Of a stretch of 64,000 nt of DNA, positions 43,507-52,746 are shown in pieces (within the stretch, counting starts at the first letter, position 1; the number at the start of each line of letters is the position of its first letter). The DNA is from Candidatus Chryseobacterium colombiense (GTDB lineage: Bacteria > Bacteroidota > Bacteroidia > Flavobacteriales > Weeksellaceae), in contig CP119310.1 in assembly GCA_029203185.1 (NCBI GenBank), forward strand, positions 2,858,001 through 2,922,000. Direction: 5' to 3'. A program made the translations under genes and the position numbers. Under the pieces are notes generated by a model that was not told the DNA's origin, ran no database searches, and saw nothing but the letters and a program-made list of their open reading frames with translations.

Positions 43507-43917
43507 ATGTATCCAACAGATTTAGTAATGCCTATGAAGGCTGAACTTACAGATAAAGGCTTCGAAGATTTGACAACTCCGGCTCAGGTAGAAGAAGCAT
43601 TAAAACAATCAGGAACTACTCTATTGGTCATCAATTCTGTATGCGGATGTGCTGCAGGAGCTGCAAGACCGGGAGTTGTATATTCTTTGACAGGAGATAA
43701 AAAACCTGATCATTTAACGACTGTTTTTGCAGGTTTCGATACAGAAGCTGTAGTAGAAGCAAGAAAACATTTGGCTCCATTCCCTCCAAGCTCTCCTTGT
43801 GTAGCTTTATTTAAAGATGGGGAACTGGTACACATGCTTGAAAGACATCACATTGAAGGAAATCCTGCAGGAGCTATTGCAGCCAACCTTCAGGCAGCTT
43901 ATGATGAATATTGCTAA
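43507..43917 (+). CDS. BrxA/BrxB family bacilliredoxin
   Basis: 136 residues. The thioredoxin-like fold carries a CGC motif at residues 46-48 (INSVCGCAAGAARPG) and a final cysteine at 136. The motif and the text PFPPSSPCVALFKDGELVHMLERHHIEG define the YphP/YqiW family. In Firmicutes these proteins remove bacillithiol from proteins, and some Bacteroidota are reported to carry the family, so that role is inferred. Monocistronic. Confidence 0.9.
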   Translation: MYPTDLVMPMKAELTDKGFEDLTTPAQVEEALKQSGTTLLVINSVCGCAAGAARPGVVYSLTGDKKPDHLTTVFAGFDTEAVVEARKHLAPFPPSSPCVALFKDGELVHMLERHHIEGNPAGAIAANLQAAYDEYC

Positions 43918-43940
43918 GAAACAATACATCTAAATATCAG

Positions 43941-43968
43941 ACCGTTACAAAATTTGTAACGGTTTTTT
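43941..43968 (+). terminator. Intrinsic terminator after the bacilliredoxin gene
   Basis: ACCGTTACA (43941-43949) pairs with TGTAACGGT (43955-43963) and is followed by TTTTTT. Confidence 0.8.
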
Positions 43969-44010
43969 TATTTATCACCATAAAAAATTCTCAGAAAATC
44001 CAAATATCAT

Positions 44011-44018
44011 TATATTTG
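44011..44018 (+). promoter_or_regulatory. -7 element (TATATTTG) of the GH3-like gene
   Basis: Exact TAnnTTTG match ending 5 nt before the ATG at 44024. The predicted start site coincides with the start codon, so the mRNA may be leaderless. Confidence 0.6.
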
Positions 44019-44023
44019 TTGAA

Positions 44024-45538
44024 ATGGCAACAAAAGCACTATTCAATACTGTCGTCAACTGGTTCATCCGTCAAAGGATGGATCAGATTCAGAATTTTAT
44101 GAACCATCCAATTGAGACTCAGAAAGGTATCCTTTTCTCTCAATTGTTTCATGCAGAAGATACGGAATATGGCAAAAAGTATGGATTCAATTCCATATCG
44201 AGCTATCAGGATTTTAAAAATAAGGTCCCGATTGTTACCTATGAAGATTTTGAGCCTTATATTGAAAAAGCAAGACAGGGACAAAAAGATGTGACCTGGC
44301 CCGGATATATTAAATATTTTGCGAAATCTTCCGGAACCACCAATGCCAAAAGCAAGTTCATCCCTATTTCTGATGAGAGCCTGGAATACTGTCATATGAA
44401 AGCCGGAAAAGATATGGTTTCGATATATGCCAACAATCATCCGGAAAATCAGCTTTTCAACTACAAAAACTTACGATTAGGAGGAAGCTCAGAATTATAC
44501 GCCGATTTTAACACCAAATTTGGCGATTTATCTGCTATTTTAATTGACAATTTGCCTTTTTGGGTAGAAATTACTACCACGCCAAGTAAAAAGGTTTCTT
44601 TGATGGGAGAATGGGAAAGTAAGCTTAAAGCAATTACCTCCGAAGTTAAAAATGAAGATGTAGGAAGTATTCTTGGAGTACCAAGCTGGATGATGGTTCT
44701 CTTGCAAAGGGTACTAAAGGAAACCGGGGCTGAAAACGTTTCAGAATTGTGGCCCAACCTGGAAGTATTTTTTCATGGAGGAATCAGTTTTAAGCCCTAC
44801 AAAGAACAGTTTAAACAAATCATAGGTAAAAACATTAATTACTACGAGATTTATAATGCCTCTGAAGGCTTTTTCGGCATTCAGGATAAGCCCAATAGTG
44901 ATGAAATGCTGCTTATGTTGGATTATGGTATTTTCTACGAATTTATCCCTATGGATGAGTTTCATTTTTCGAATCCGAAAGTTGTAAGTCTCGAAGAGGT
45001 GGAAGTTGGCAAAAACTATGCGATGGTAATTACCACCAACGGGGGATTATGGAGGTACTTGATTGGAGATACCGTTGTATTTACTTCGGTTAATCCGTTC
45101 AGAATAAAAATTACGGGAAGAACAAAGCATTATATCAATGCCTTCGGTGAAGAGCTTATGATTACCAACGTAGAATCTGCGCTTACTAAAGCTTGTGAAC
45201 TTACCAACGCAAAAATTACAGAATTTACCGGAGCACCAGTTTTTATGAAAAATAATGAAAGCGGTGCCCATGAATGGATATTTGAATTTTGTGAGCAGCC
45301 CAATAATCTGGATCAGTTTGTTGACATTTTTGATCAGCATTTAAAATCCATAAATTCCGATTATGAAGCTAAAAGGTACAATAATATAACTTTAAAAAGG
45401 CCTATTGTACATATTGCAAAAGAAAATCTTTTCTATAACTGGCTGGAATCAAAAGGCAAGTTAGGAGGACAGAATAAAGTTCCAAGGCTGAGCAATGACC
45501 GGGAATATATAGATCCGTTATTGGCAATGAATAAATAA
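44024..45538 (+). CDS. GH3-like acyl-adenylate-forming enzyme
   Basis: 504 residues. The nucleotide-binding motif FAKSSGTTNAKSKFIPISD is near residue 105, the acyl-adenylate domain text LWRYLIGDTVVFT is near 344, and IKITGRTKHYINAFGEELM near 366 is the hinge. This is the GH3 family (first known from plant auxin conjugation), which joins carboxylic acids to amino acids or CoA after AMP activation. The substrate in Bacteroidota is unknown. It is monocistronic and ends in a strong bidirectional terminator. Confidence 0.87.
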   Translation: MATKALFNTVVNWFIRQRMDQIQNFMNHPIETQKGILFSQLFHAEDTEYGKKYGFNSISSYQDFKNKVPIVTYEDFEPYIEKARQGQKDVTWPGYIKYFAKSSGTTNAKSKFIPISDESLEYCHMKAGKDMVSIYANNHPENQLFNYKNLRLGGSSELYADFNTKFGDLSAILIDNLPFWVEITTTPSKKVSLMGEWESKLKAITSEVKNEDVGSILGVPSWMMVLLQRVLKETGAENVSELWPNLEVFFHGGISFKPYKEQFKQIIGKNINYYEIYNASEGFFGIQDKPNSDEMLLMLDYGIFYEFIPMDEFHFSNPKVVSLEEVEVGKNYAMVITTNGGLWRYLIGDTVVFTSVNPFRIKITGRTKHYINAFGEELMITNVESALTKACELTNAKITEFTGAPVFMKNNESGAHEWIFEFCEQPNNLDQFVDIFDQHLKSINSDYEAKRYNNITLKRPIVHIAKENLFYNWLESKGKLGGQNKVPRLSNDREYIDPLLAMNK

Positions 45539-45540
45539 AA

Positions 45541-45567
45541 AACCGCAGTGATTCTGCGGTTTTTTTA
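45541..45567. terminator. Bidirectional terminator between convergent genes
   Basis: AACCGCAG (45541-45548) pairs perfectly with CTGCGGTT (45554-45561), with A residues before and T residues after; the lipoprotein gene ends at 45571 on the other strand. Confidence 0.85.
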
Positions 45568-45570
45568 TTA

Positions 45571-45948
45571 TTATTTCTTTAAATCTTCTTTTAGCTTCTT
45601 GGCTCCGGTTTCTACTTTTTCAGCTCCTTTTGCCGCGGCATCTTTTACATCTTTTCCTACCTGTTGTGCCCCTTCTTTAATGTCTTTTCCTACATTATGA
45701 ATATCTTCCTTAGCTTTTTGAGTGGTATTGTCTATTTTATTACCTGTTTCCTCCACTTTCTCATGAATTTCTTTTTTCGTGTCATTGATTTTGGTAGAAT
45801 CTACTCCTGAAGGAGTTTCAGTAACTGTGGTTGTAGTCGTGGTAACAGATCCGTCAGGATTTTCCACCTGTTCTGTTTTGGTAGTGGATTTAGTACAAGA
45901 AACGACTAAAATGCAAATAGCGAATGCTGACAAAATTTGTTTTTTCAT
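45571..45948 (-). CDS. Lipoprotein with a long amphipathic helix
   Basis: 125 residues. The lipobox LVVSC gives a lipidated Cys18. After a Thr-rich linker (TTTTTTVTETP) come residues 60-125, a run of 11-residue-like repeats rich in Lys, Glu, Ala and Gly (KDIKEGAQQVGKDVKDAAAK) resembling LEA or YtxH proteins. No enzyme motif. It follows another small lipoprotein after 23 bp on the same strand. Confidence 0.75.
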   Translation of the reverse strand: MKKQILSAFAICILVVSCTKSTTKTEQVENPDGSVTTTTTTVTETPSGVDSTKINDTKKEIHEKVEETGNKIDNTTQKAKEDIHNVGKDIKEGAQQVGKDVKDAAAKGAEKVETGAKKLKEDLKK

Positions 45949-45971
45949 ATTTTTATTATTTTTAGCTTTAT

Positions 45972-46319
45972 TTAGTTTTTAACTTCCGGAGATTCTAATA
46001 TTTTCTGTTGCTTTTCTACATTGGCCTTTTTCTTTTCCTCTTCCAGCTTCTTTTTATTTTCCTTATCCAGCTCTTCTGCAATTCTTTTTTCTTCTGCCTG
46101 AAGCTTTACTGCCTGTTTTAAGGAATCCTGATATTTCTGGGAAGACATTTTAATTTTTCTGATCACAGCCTCAGATGTGGCTCCTGCAGAAAAAGAATCT
46201 ATCGCAACAGTATCATAATTCGGCTTTAAATTCTCCGAACTTTCCACAGCAACCGGTTCTTTATTAGAACAAGCACTTAAAATTAAAACAAGAATTACGC
46301 CTGAGAAAATATTTTTCAT
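45972..46319 (-). CDS. Small lipoprotein with a charged helical tail
   Basis: 115 residues. Lipobox ILSAC with lipidation at Cys17. The C-terminal half is a highly charged helix (EKRIAEELDKENKKKLEEEK), probably a coiled coil. Unknown family. It begins 4 bp after the end of the nuclease/phosphatase gene at 46324, so likely the same operon. Confidence 0.72.
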   Translation of the reverse strand: MKNIFSGVILVLILSACSNKEPVAVESSENLKPNYDTVAIDSFSAGATSEAVIRKIKMSSQKYQDSLKQAVKLQAEEKRIAEELDKENKKKLEEEKKKANVEKQQKILESPEVKN

Positions 46320-46323
46320 GGAA

Positions 46324-47295
46324 CTAATTTAATAGAAATTCTGCAATTACCGGATAATGATCTGATAATTTAACCGAATGATCAACTTTATAGCTCAGTG
46401 GAATAATTGATTTTGAACTAAATATATAATCTAGCCTAAGTGGAACCTTATAATCATGAAAGCTTGTAGAAATACCGTTTCCTGCAGTTAAGTAAGCATC
46501 CTGAAGATCTTTCCCAAGATTATAATATTCATAAGAATTGGGCACGGAATTAAAATCTCCTGCCAAAATCACAGGATATGGAGACAAATCAACAACTTTT
46601 CTGATTTTTTTAATCTGATTTTCATGAGCCTGAAACGTAGGAATCATATGGGAAAGCAGTGTGGTTATTTTATTTTCTTTTCCAAGATCAGCAAAATTAA
46701 ACATTCCTTTATTCAGCCTGAACGGTTCAAGATAGACATTGACCACACGGATAATTTTTCCGTTAATATCTACATCTGCATAAAAAGAATTCCCTCTGGA
46801 TTTATCTGTAATAAGTTCCTCCTGTCTCACGATTCTATGCTTTGTTTTTAAGATTACCGTAGGATATTTCACCATATCTTTTCGCAAAGCTCTGTTGGTA
46901 TCTTTTTCCTGCACCAATATAATATCTGCATTTTGATCTCTTATATATTTTTTTACCTTATCCCATCCAAAATCTCCATATTTAACATTAAAAGTCAATA
47001 CTTTAATATCTCTTATACTTCTGACATTATCTGTTTTGGGAGAAAAATTAATCCATCTTCGGATAGGATTCAAAAAAATAAGCGTTCCTAAAGCGAATAC
47101 TATAGCAATCTTTTTTCTTTTAAAAATCCATACGATTGTAAATAGTATGTGAATGACGACAAGATAGGGAAACGCCAGAGAAAGCAGATTCAAATTCCCA
47201 AGTAAATTAGGTGCGATCCAGGCATTTCCTAAAGTACATAACAATAGGATTGCAATAATGATATGGGAAAATAGCAATAACTGGTTCGGCTTCAT
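46324..47295 (-). CDS. Membrane-anchored endonuclease/exonuclease/phosphatase family protein (copy 1)
   Basis: 323 residues. Two to three membrane helices occupy the first 80 residues (about 8-28, 36-58, 65-82). The catalytic domain then shows VLTFNVKYGDFG, VQEKDTNR, AGDFNSVPNSYEYYNLG and LRLDYIFSS with SDHYPVIAEF, the active-site set of the EEP fold (DNase I-like). Substrate unknown: nucleic acid, phosphoinositide or phosphodiester. Tandem paralog of the next gene. Confidence 0.87.
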   Translation of the reverse strand: MKPNQLLLFSHIIIAILLLCTLGNAWIAPNLLGNLNLLSLAFPYLVVIHILFTIVWIFKRKKIAIVFALGTLIFLNPIRRWINFSPKTDNVRSIRDIKVLTFNVKYGDFGWDKVKKYIRDQNADIILVQEKDTNRALRKDMVKYPTVILKTKHRIVRQEELITDKSRGNSFYADVDINGKIIRVVNVYLEPFRLNKGMFNFADLGKENKITTLLSHMIPTFQAHENQIKKIRKVVDLSPYPVILAGDFNSVPNSYEYYNLGKDLQDAYLTAGNGISTSFHDYKVPLRLDYIFSSKSIIPLSYKVDHSVKLSDHYPVIAEFLLN

Positions 47296-47366
47296 AAAAC
47301 GGTGTAATCACATTTGTTTTAACAAAAACCCTACCAATTGAATGTATTTAACGCTTTTTATGATTT

Positions 47367-48362
47367 TTAATCTGCTAATTTAAAAGTAGCTATTACAGGA
47401 AAGTGATCAGAAATCCGTACATCCCGATCGACTTTATAGCTTATCGGCTGTATCGATTCTGAGGTAAAAATATAATCAATTCGTAATGGAAATTTGAAAT
47501 CATGGAAACTGGTACCGCTTCCTCTTCCGACCTCTACAAAAGCATCTTTAAGATGATCAGAAACTTTATAATATTCGTAGGAATTGGGTACTGAATTAAA
47601 GTCTCCAACCACAAAAACAGGATATGGAGAATCTTCTATTTCCTTCTTGATAATATCAATCTGATCCTGATGGTTTTTAAAATTGTTCAGAAGCTTCCTA
47701 AGAACATTTTTGGTCTTGGTTTCGTCTTCATCTTTATTCCCATTGAGCTTTACCATATCCTTTACGATACCGAAAGACTCTAAATGTACATTGATACATC
47801 TGTAAATTTTCCCGCGGATGTTAAGATCTATTACCTCACATTGTGCTGTTATATCTTTATTCTCTAATCCTTCAAAAAGATTTTTATGATTTACCACTTC
47901 ATACTTAGAATAAAAAGAAAGTACAGGCATATTACTTTTCCCTGAAAGATTTTTAAGCTTAAAATCAGGAATGGAAGGTTCCTGCAAAAAAACTATATCC
48001 GCATTTTGTCTGTCAAGATAATCCTGGATTTGATCTACTCCAAATTTTCCTCCTTTTGCATTTAAAGAAACAATTTTCAGATTGGCTTCCTGATCTTTTT
48101 TTGAAGAATAGCTTACCCATCTTATAATGGGTTTAAAAAACAATACTCCAAATAAAAGAAATACAAAAGCTCTTTTTTTCCAGCTTATAATCCAGAAAAA
48201 AGTAAGTAATACATATATGCTAATTAAAACAGGAAATCCTAAGGAAAGTAAATTGAACCACGGAAATACTTTAGGCGGAACAATACTGTTCATTAGTACT
48301 CCCAATAAGAGAATGAGCATTCCTAAATGTAGGATGAAAAGGATGAGACGAAAAACTTTCAC
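47367..48362 (-). CDS. Membrane-anchored endonuclease/exonuclease/phosphatase family protein (copy 2)
   Basis: 331 residues, same layout as copy 1: N-terminal helices (about 7-27, 38-58, 65-80), then IVSLNAKGGKFG, FLQEPSIPD, VGDFNSVPNSYEYYKVS, LRIDYIFTS and ISDHFPVIATF. Copy 2 has an insertion near 200-220 (NGNKDEDETKTKN) absent from copy 1. The two genes are 71 bp apart and on the same strand; copy 2 lies 9 bp downstream of rhomboid. Confidence 0.87.
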   Translation of the reverse strand: MKVFRLILFILHLGMLILLLGVLMNSIVPPKVFPWFNLLSLGFPVLISIYVLLTFFWIISWKKRAFVFLLFGVLFFKPIIRWVSYSSKKDQEANLKIVSLNAKGGKFGVDQIQDYLDRQNADIVFLQEPSIPDFKLKNLSGKSNMPVLSFYSKYEVVNHKNLFEGLENKDITAQCEVIDLNIRGKIYRCINVHLESFGIVKDMVKLNGNKDEDETKTKNVLRKLLNNFKNHQDQIDIIKKEIEDSPYPVFVVGDFNSVPNSYEYYKVSDHLKDAFVEVGRGSGTSFHDFKFPLRIDYIFTSESIQPISYKVDRDVRISDHFPVIATFKLAD

Positions 48363-48371
48363 AGAATGATT

Positions 48372-49085
48372 TTAATTAAATCTATATAAATGTTTCTTCC
48401 AGATTCTGGCTAAAATCCATCCTACCAAAGCTCCTCCAACGTGAGCCAAATGAGCAATTCCTCCCCCGTTTCCTGAAACACCAAGATAAATAGAGATTAC
48501 AATAACTATAGGAATTACATATTTTACTTTCATGGGAACCGGAATAAACATTATCGCAATTTTTGCTTCAGGATATAATGTTGCAAAAGCAGCAATAACT
48601 CCAAAAATTGCACCGGAGGCTCCTACCATTCTACCAAAATAAATTCCAGCTAAGTTTTGTTCCGCCTCATTATGAATTAATATTTTATCTGGATTTCCTA
48701 TCAATGAATCCAGAAAATCTTTTGCATTAATATTCATCGCTTGAAGCTCTGAAACTAATTGCTGAACTTCAATAAAATTCCAAAGATTATATAAGAAAAA
48801 AGCTCCTAAACCACTTAAAAAATAAAGAAGTAAATACTTTTTATCTCCCAATCTGTATTCCAAAATAGGTCCGAAACTATAAAGAGTCAGCATATTAAAT
48901 AAAATATGTACCAGACTTCCATGCATAAACATATGAGTAATAATCTGCCAAGATTTGAATTCTGGAGAAAAAGGATAATATGCGGAAAGTAAGTCATTTA
49001 ACTGTGGTAGAAAAAATACAGCAATAAATACTATAACATTTATAATAATAATATTCCTGGTAATCGGTGGTATGCTATTAAACAT
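48372..49085 (-). CDS. Rhomboid family intramembrane serine protease
   Basis: 237 residues, six membrane helices. MFMHGSLVHILFNMLTLYSFG (helix 2 His and Asn), the catalytic serine in GASGAIFGV and the catalytic histidine in HLAHVGGALVGW are all present. Rhomboids cleave membrane-protein substrates within the bilayer; the target here is unknown. It starts 3 bp after the stop of mutL. Confidence 0.92.
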   Translation of the reverse strand: MFNSIPPITRNIIIINVIVFIAVFFLPQLNDLLSAYYPFSPEFKSWQIITHMFMHGSLVHILFNMLTLYSFGPILEYRLGDKKYLLLYFLSGLGAFFLYNLWNFIEVQQLVSELQAMNINAKDFLDSLIGNPDKILIHNEAEQNLAGIYFGRMVGASGAIFGVIAAFATLYPEAKIAIMFIPVPMKVKYVIPIVIVISIYLGVSGNGGGIAHLAHVGGALVGWILARIWKKHLYRFN

Positions 49086-49088
49086 TTT

Positions 49089-50882
49089 TTAAAATTTGTT
49101 TTTAAAATCATTAAACGGAACTTCATAAAAACATCTTTTTCCATTAGGAAGAAATTCCGGGAAACCTAATGCCGTAAATTCTTTTATAAGCTGCTCTGCA
49201 TCTTTTTTGTAGATGAAATCGAAACGGGATTTAGACTGCATTTTATTCCATTGATTCTGATAAAAATGCATAAATTCTTCTTCTGTCTTATACTCCAGAA
49301 TATCGAAAAGATTTTCCAGGAATTTCATCACCTGGGTTTCTTTTAATCCTTCAGGAACGGCATCTATTCTTAGTACGTTTTCATGAGCGATACTCATTTC
49401 AAACCCAAGTTCCGGAAGATATTTTTTTATGGATTTATATTTATTTTTCTCAATTTCATTCATATGGTATTCCAGAGAGAAAAGAAGGGCATGGCTAAGA
49501 GAAGAGCCCTTTTTGCCAGATTTATTGCTTTCTGAAACCGTTAATCTGTGCATTCTTCCTAAATCCAGCATCAACGTTCTGTCACCTTTATTGAAGAGCC
49601 AGTATCCATTGGGTAGCCTCATCAGATCTTCATCAAAGTCTTCATCTTCAAACAGGTTAATTTTTGAAGGCTCTGCCGAGATATTCTGATGATACATTTC
49701 TGCCAGATTCTGAATTTCAGCCTGCTTCATCGCTCCTCTTTCTTCCAAAAACGGATTGTAGTCTTTATCTACAATGATCTCCGGCATTTTAATAAATCCG
49801 CTTCCTCCTCCGCTGTTACTTTTACTCGGAAATGTTTTTTGCAACATTTCGTCCAGTTGCGGATCTTTCTCAAAATCAAGACTCGGAGCTACATTATAAA
49901 TTCCAAGCGACCTTTTAATGGTTGAACGCAATAAAGCGAAAATAAGATGCTCATCCTCAAACTTCACTTCTGTTTTCTGAGGATGGATATTAACATCAAT
50001 TTTCTCAGGATCAAGCTCTAAGAAAAGAAAAAATGTCGGAATGTATCCCGGTAAAAGCAATCCTTCAAAGGCTTCCTGTACCGCTTTATTGAAATATGGG
50101 CTTTTAAAATATCTTCCGTTCACGAAAAGAAACTGTTCGCCTCTTGTTTTTTTGGCGCCTTCAGGTTTTGCAACGAATCCGTGAAGTTTGCACCAGATAA
50201 TATCTTCTTTGATCGGGATGAGTTGTGGCTGGAGCTTTCTTCCGAAAATATCCACAATACGCTGCATCTGACTTCCTTTTCTGAGTCTGAAAACAGCCTC
50301 ATCATCATGAAATAAGGAAAACTCCAGGTTTTCATGAGCCAAAGCAACCCGTTGAAATTCGTCGATGACGTGTCTGAATTCAATATTATTATTTTTCAGG
50401 AACTTTCTTCTTGCCGGAACATTGTAAAATAGATTCTTTACTAAAAAATTAGATCCGTCCGCCGTTTGTATAGGGTCCTGAAACTGGAACACACCTCCTT
50501 CAATGTAAATATTGGTTCCAATCGTTGCATCTTTTTGCTTGGTTCTCAGTTCAACCTGGGAAACCGCAGCAATAGAAGCTAAAGCTTCGCCTCTGAAACC
50601 TTTGGTGGCAATTTTAAAAATATCTTCTGTTCCTCTGATCTTTGAGGTTGCATGTCTTTCAAAAGCCATTCTTGCGTCAGTTTCAGACATTCCTTTTCCA
50701 TCATCTACTACCTGAATAAGGTTTTTTCCTGCATCTCTTATAATCAATTCTACTTTAGTGGCATCTGCATCTATTGCATTTTCCAAAAGTTCTTTCACAA
50801 TAGAAGCCGGTCGCTGCACGACTTCTCCTGCCGCAATTTGATTGGCTACATGATCCGGTAAAAGCTGAATAATATCTGACAT
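49089..50882 (-). CDS. mutL: DNA mismatch repair protein MutL
   Basis: 597 residues. The GHKL ATPase domain has LPDHVANQIAAGEVVQRPASIVKELLENAIDA at the start (N box at about 30-45), DDGKGM near 60 and RHATSKI near 93. The linker (about 330-420) and the C-terminal dimerisation region follow. MutL couples MutS recognition to strand removal. The last gene boundary is 3 bp from rhomboid, suggesting co-transcription. Confidence 0.95.
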   Translation of the reverse strand: MSDIIQLLPDHVANQIAAGEVVQRPASIVKELLENAIDADATKVELIIRDAGKNLIQVVDDGKGMSETDARMAFERHATSKIRGTEDIFKIATKGFRGEALASIAAVSQVELRTKQKDATIGTNIYIEGGVFQFQDPIQTADGSNFLVKNLFYNVPARRKFLKNNNIEFRHVIDEFQRVALAHENLEFSLFHDDEAVFRLRKGSQMQRIVDIFGRKLQPQLIPIKEDIIWCKLHGFVAKPEGAKKTRGEQFLFVNGRYFKSPYFNKAVQEAFEGLLLPGYIPTFFLFLELDPEKIDVNIHPQKTEVKFEDEHLIFALLRSTIKRSLGIYNVAPSLDFEKDPQLDEMLQKTFPSKSNSGGGSGFIKMPEIIVDKDYNPFLEERGAMKQAEIQNLAEMYHQNISAEPSKINLFEDEDFDEDLMRLPNGYWLFNKGDRTLMLDLGRMHRLTVSESNKSGKKGSSLSHALLFSLEYHMNEIEKNKYKSIKKYLPELGFEMSIAHENVLRIDAVPEGLKETQVMKFLENLFDILEYKTEEEFMHFYQNQWNKMQSKSRFDFIYKKDAEQLIKEFTALGFPEFLPNGKRCFYEVPFNDFKNKF

Positions 50883-51036
50883 AAAAAATGTAAAATCAAC
50901 TTACAAAAATAAGTAATGAAAACGGGAATAAAAACTTTCTTTCCGCGAATTAAAATTTAATTATTAACATATCAACATTCTAGCCATATTTATATCTTTA
51001 TCAAAATAGCTGTACAGGCTTATTTTCTTTAAAATA

Positions 51037-51071
51037 CAATCCCCTAATCGCATTATACAATTAGAGGATTG
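51037..51071 (-). terminator. Possible terminator of the DUF1275 transcript
   Basis: CAATCCCCTAAT (51037-51048) and ATTAGAGGATTG (51060-51071) form a 12-bp stem with one mismatch, and the minus-strand sequence then runs TATTTT. Confidence 0.45.
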
Positions 51072-51125
51072 ATTCACAGCTAGTTTACACAAAATTAATA
51101 CTGAAGTATTTTTATTTTTCTGACA

Positions 51126-51953
51126 TTAATCTTCAAATAGAAGTTTTCTTTTTTCTTTTCTTTTAGGAATTCCGTGGATCTTGTCATATAAATAGGCCAG
51201 AAGATTAGGTCTTTTATAGATCTTTGAATACCTGTATTTAGTATTGAAATGTCTCACATGAATTTTATAGGCATCATATCCAATTACAACCAACAGACAC
51301 AAACTTATCACATAAAACACCCTGAATTCCAGATAATAATAAGTAAGCCCGGAAAACACCGCTCCCAAAACATAAGCAAGCATGATACTCATCAACAGCT
51401 TAGCTCTTGCCGTGAGCTCAGGATTCTTTCTGTATTTTTTTTGAGTGAACATGGAAAACAAAATTCCAAGGTCGGTAGTGGTCCCGGTAAGGTGGGTTGT
51501 TTTCACCGAGAAATTAGAAATACTTGCCGTTAATCCGTTCTGAAGCCCTGTTGCAAAAAGCATTAAAGCCACCAAAGCCTCTGTTTCTTCCAATGTTTTC
51601 TGATAAAAAAACTGACCATAGATTCCTACAAAAAGTAAACACAATATTTCCAATACAATAGGCATTGCATGAGCAAAATATTTACTCTTTTTATTAAAAT
51701 TGATCACAATAAAATTAGAAAGAAAACTTCCGAAGAAGAACAGGAAAATCCATCCTCCAACTACCGCTACCTGCGTCCAGTTTCCTTTACTTATTTCTGC
51801 TGCCAAAATAGCATAGTGCCCCGTTACATTCGAGGTAAATGAGAGAAATATCAATAGAGAAGCAATATTTATAGTTCCTGCTGTAAAGGCAGTCAGCGTT
51901 CCCAGTTTTATGTTATCTCCCAACGTTCTGCTGTTACTATAATTTCTTAACAT
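51126..51953 (-). CDS. DUF1275 (YoaK-like) membrane protein
   Basis: 275 residues with about six membrane helices. TAFTAGTINIASLLIFLSFTSNVTGHYA at the start and LFATGLQNGLTASISNFSVKTTHLTGTTTDLGI near 145 are the family hallmarks. The function of DUF1275 proteins is unknown. The adjacent gene at 51981 is on the same strand 27 bp upstream. Confidence 0.88.
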   Translation of the reverse strand: MLRNYSNSRTLGDNIKLGTLTAFTAGTINIASLLIFLSFTSNVTGHYAILAAEISKGNWTQVAVVGGWIFLFFFGSFLSNFIVINFNKKSKYFAHAMPIVLEILCLLFVGIYGQFFYQKTLEETEALVALMLFATGLQNGLTASISNFSVKTTHLTGTTTDLGILFSMFTQKKYRKNPELTARAKLLMSIMLAYVLGAVFSGLTYYYLEFRVFYVISLCLLVVIGYDAYKIHVRHFNTKYRYSKIYKRPNLLAYLYDKIHGIPKRKEKRKLLFED

Positions 51954-51980
51954 TTTTATTATCTTTTTAGAAAATTAGAA

Positions 51981-52469
51981 TTAGGCAAAAATCTCAGCCA
52001 GCCTTCCTCTTTCAGGAAGTCTTTCATGGATTTCAATGGTTATTTCCTGAGACTGAAGATGTTTACATTTTTTGATATAAGGAATAAGATCAAACTTTCC
52101 TTTTCCTTTGCTTTTGATTGAAGAACTGTAGTAAGCTTCCTCAATATGTTCCGCCTTTATATACTGGTCGAAGGTTCTCTGAAAACTTCCAGTAAAAACA
52201 TCACAAATAATCTTATCAATCAGATGAGGATATTTATTTTTAATAATTTCATAGGCATCATTAAATTCCTGAGGTTTAATTTTATTAAAAATTGTGCTTT
52301 TGGTATTAAAGAGAAGATCGCGAATAGAATCTCCCATATCATAGCCCGAAACCAAAAAAACAGTATATTGATTTTGATCTTCAGAAGCATTTTTTTCTTT
52401 CAGAACCTCCTTTAATATATGTAAAGATTCTAGAGAATAATCTGTGGCTATTAAAATCGATTTGGTCAT
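51981..52469 (-). CDS. Hypothetical protein with universal-stress-like N-terminus
   Basis: 162 residues. The first 60 residues (SILIATDYSLESLHILKEVL) look like the beginning of a UspA-type nucleotide-binding fold, but the C-terminal glycine loop GSxGRG usually seen in UspA is missing. The remainder (FDQYIKAEHIEEAYYSSSIK) gives no match. It lies upstream of the DUF1275 gene. Function unknown. Confidence 0.6.
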   Translation of the reverse strand: MTKSILIATDYSLESLHILKEVLKEKNASEDQNQYTVFLVSGYDMGDSIRDLLFNTKSTIFNKIKPQEFNDAYEIIKNKYPHLIDKIICDVFTGSFQRTFDQYIKAEHIEEAYYSSSIKSKGKGKFDLIPYIKKCKHLQSQEITIEIHERLPERGRLAEIFA

Positions 52470-52648
52470 ATTTTTAAGATTTAGGTTCGTATTATCTTTT
52501 TTGATGATACAAAACTAAAACGACCAAATTAGAAGCTCTTTGGAATGGAATTAAAATGTAATTAAAGAGATTAAAATGAGATTAGAAAATTGTTAAGAGG
52601 ACTTAATATTGAGCAACTGACTGAGCAGAATCCTCCATACAAGATAAG

Positions 52649-52742
52649 GATGCTTCGACTTCGCTCAGCATGACAATTCTAATACTAACTTTTTATTTGC
52701 TATACATTTATGTGATATCATGCTGAGCGAAGTCGAAGCATC
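52649..52742. repeat. Dispersed 94-bp inverted-repeat element, copy B
   Basis: Left arm 52649-52673 and right arm 52718-52742 are perfect 25-bp reverse complements (GATGCTTCGACTTCGCTCAG type), with a 44-bp spacer. Total length is 94 bp, equal to copy A at 13073. It ends 5 bp before the kinase gene stop. Confidence 0.85.
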
Positions 52743-52746
52743 TCAA

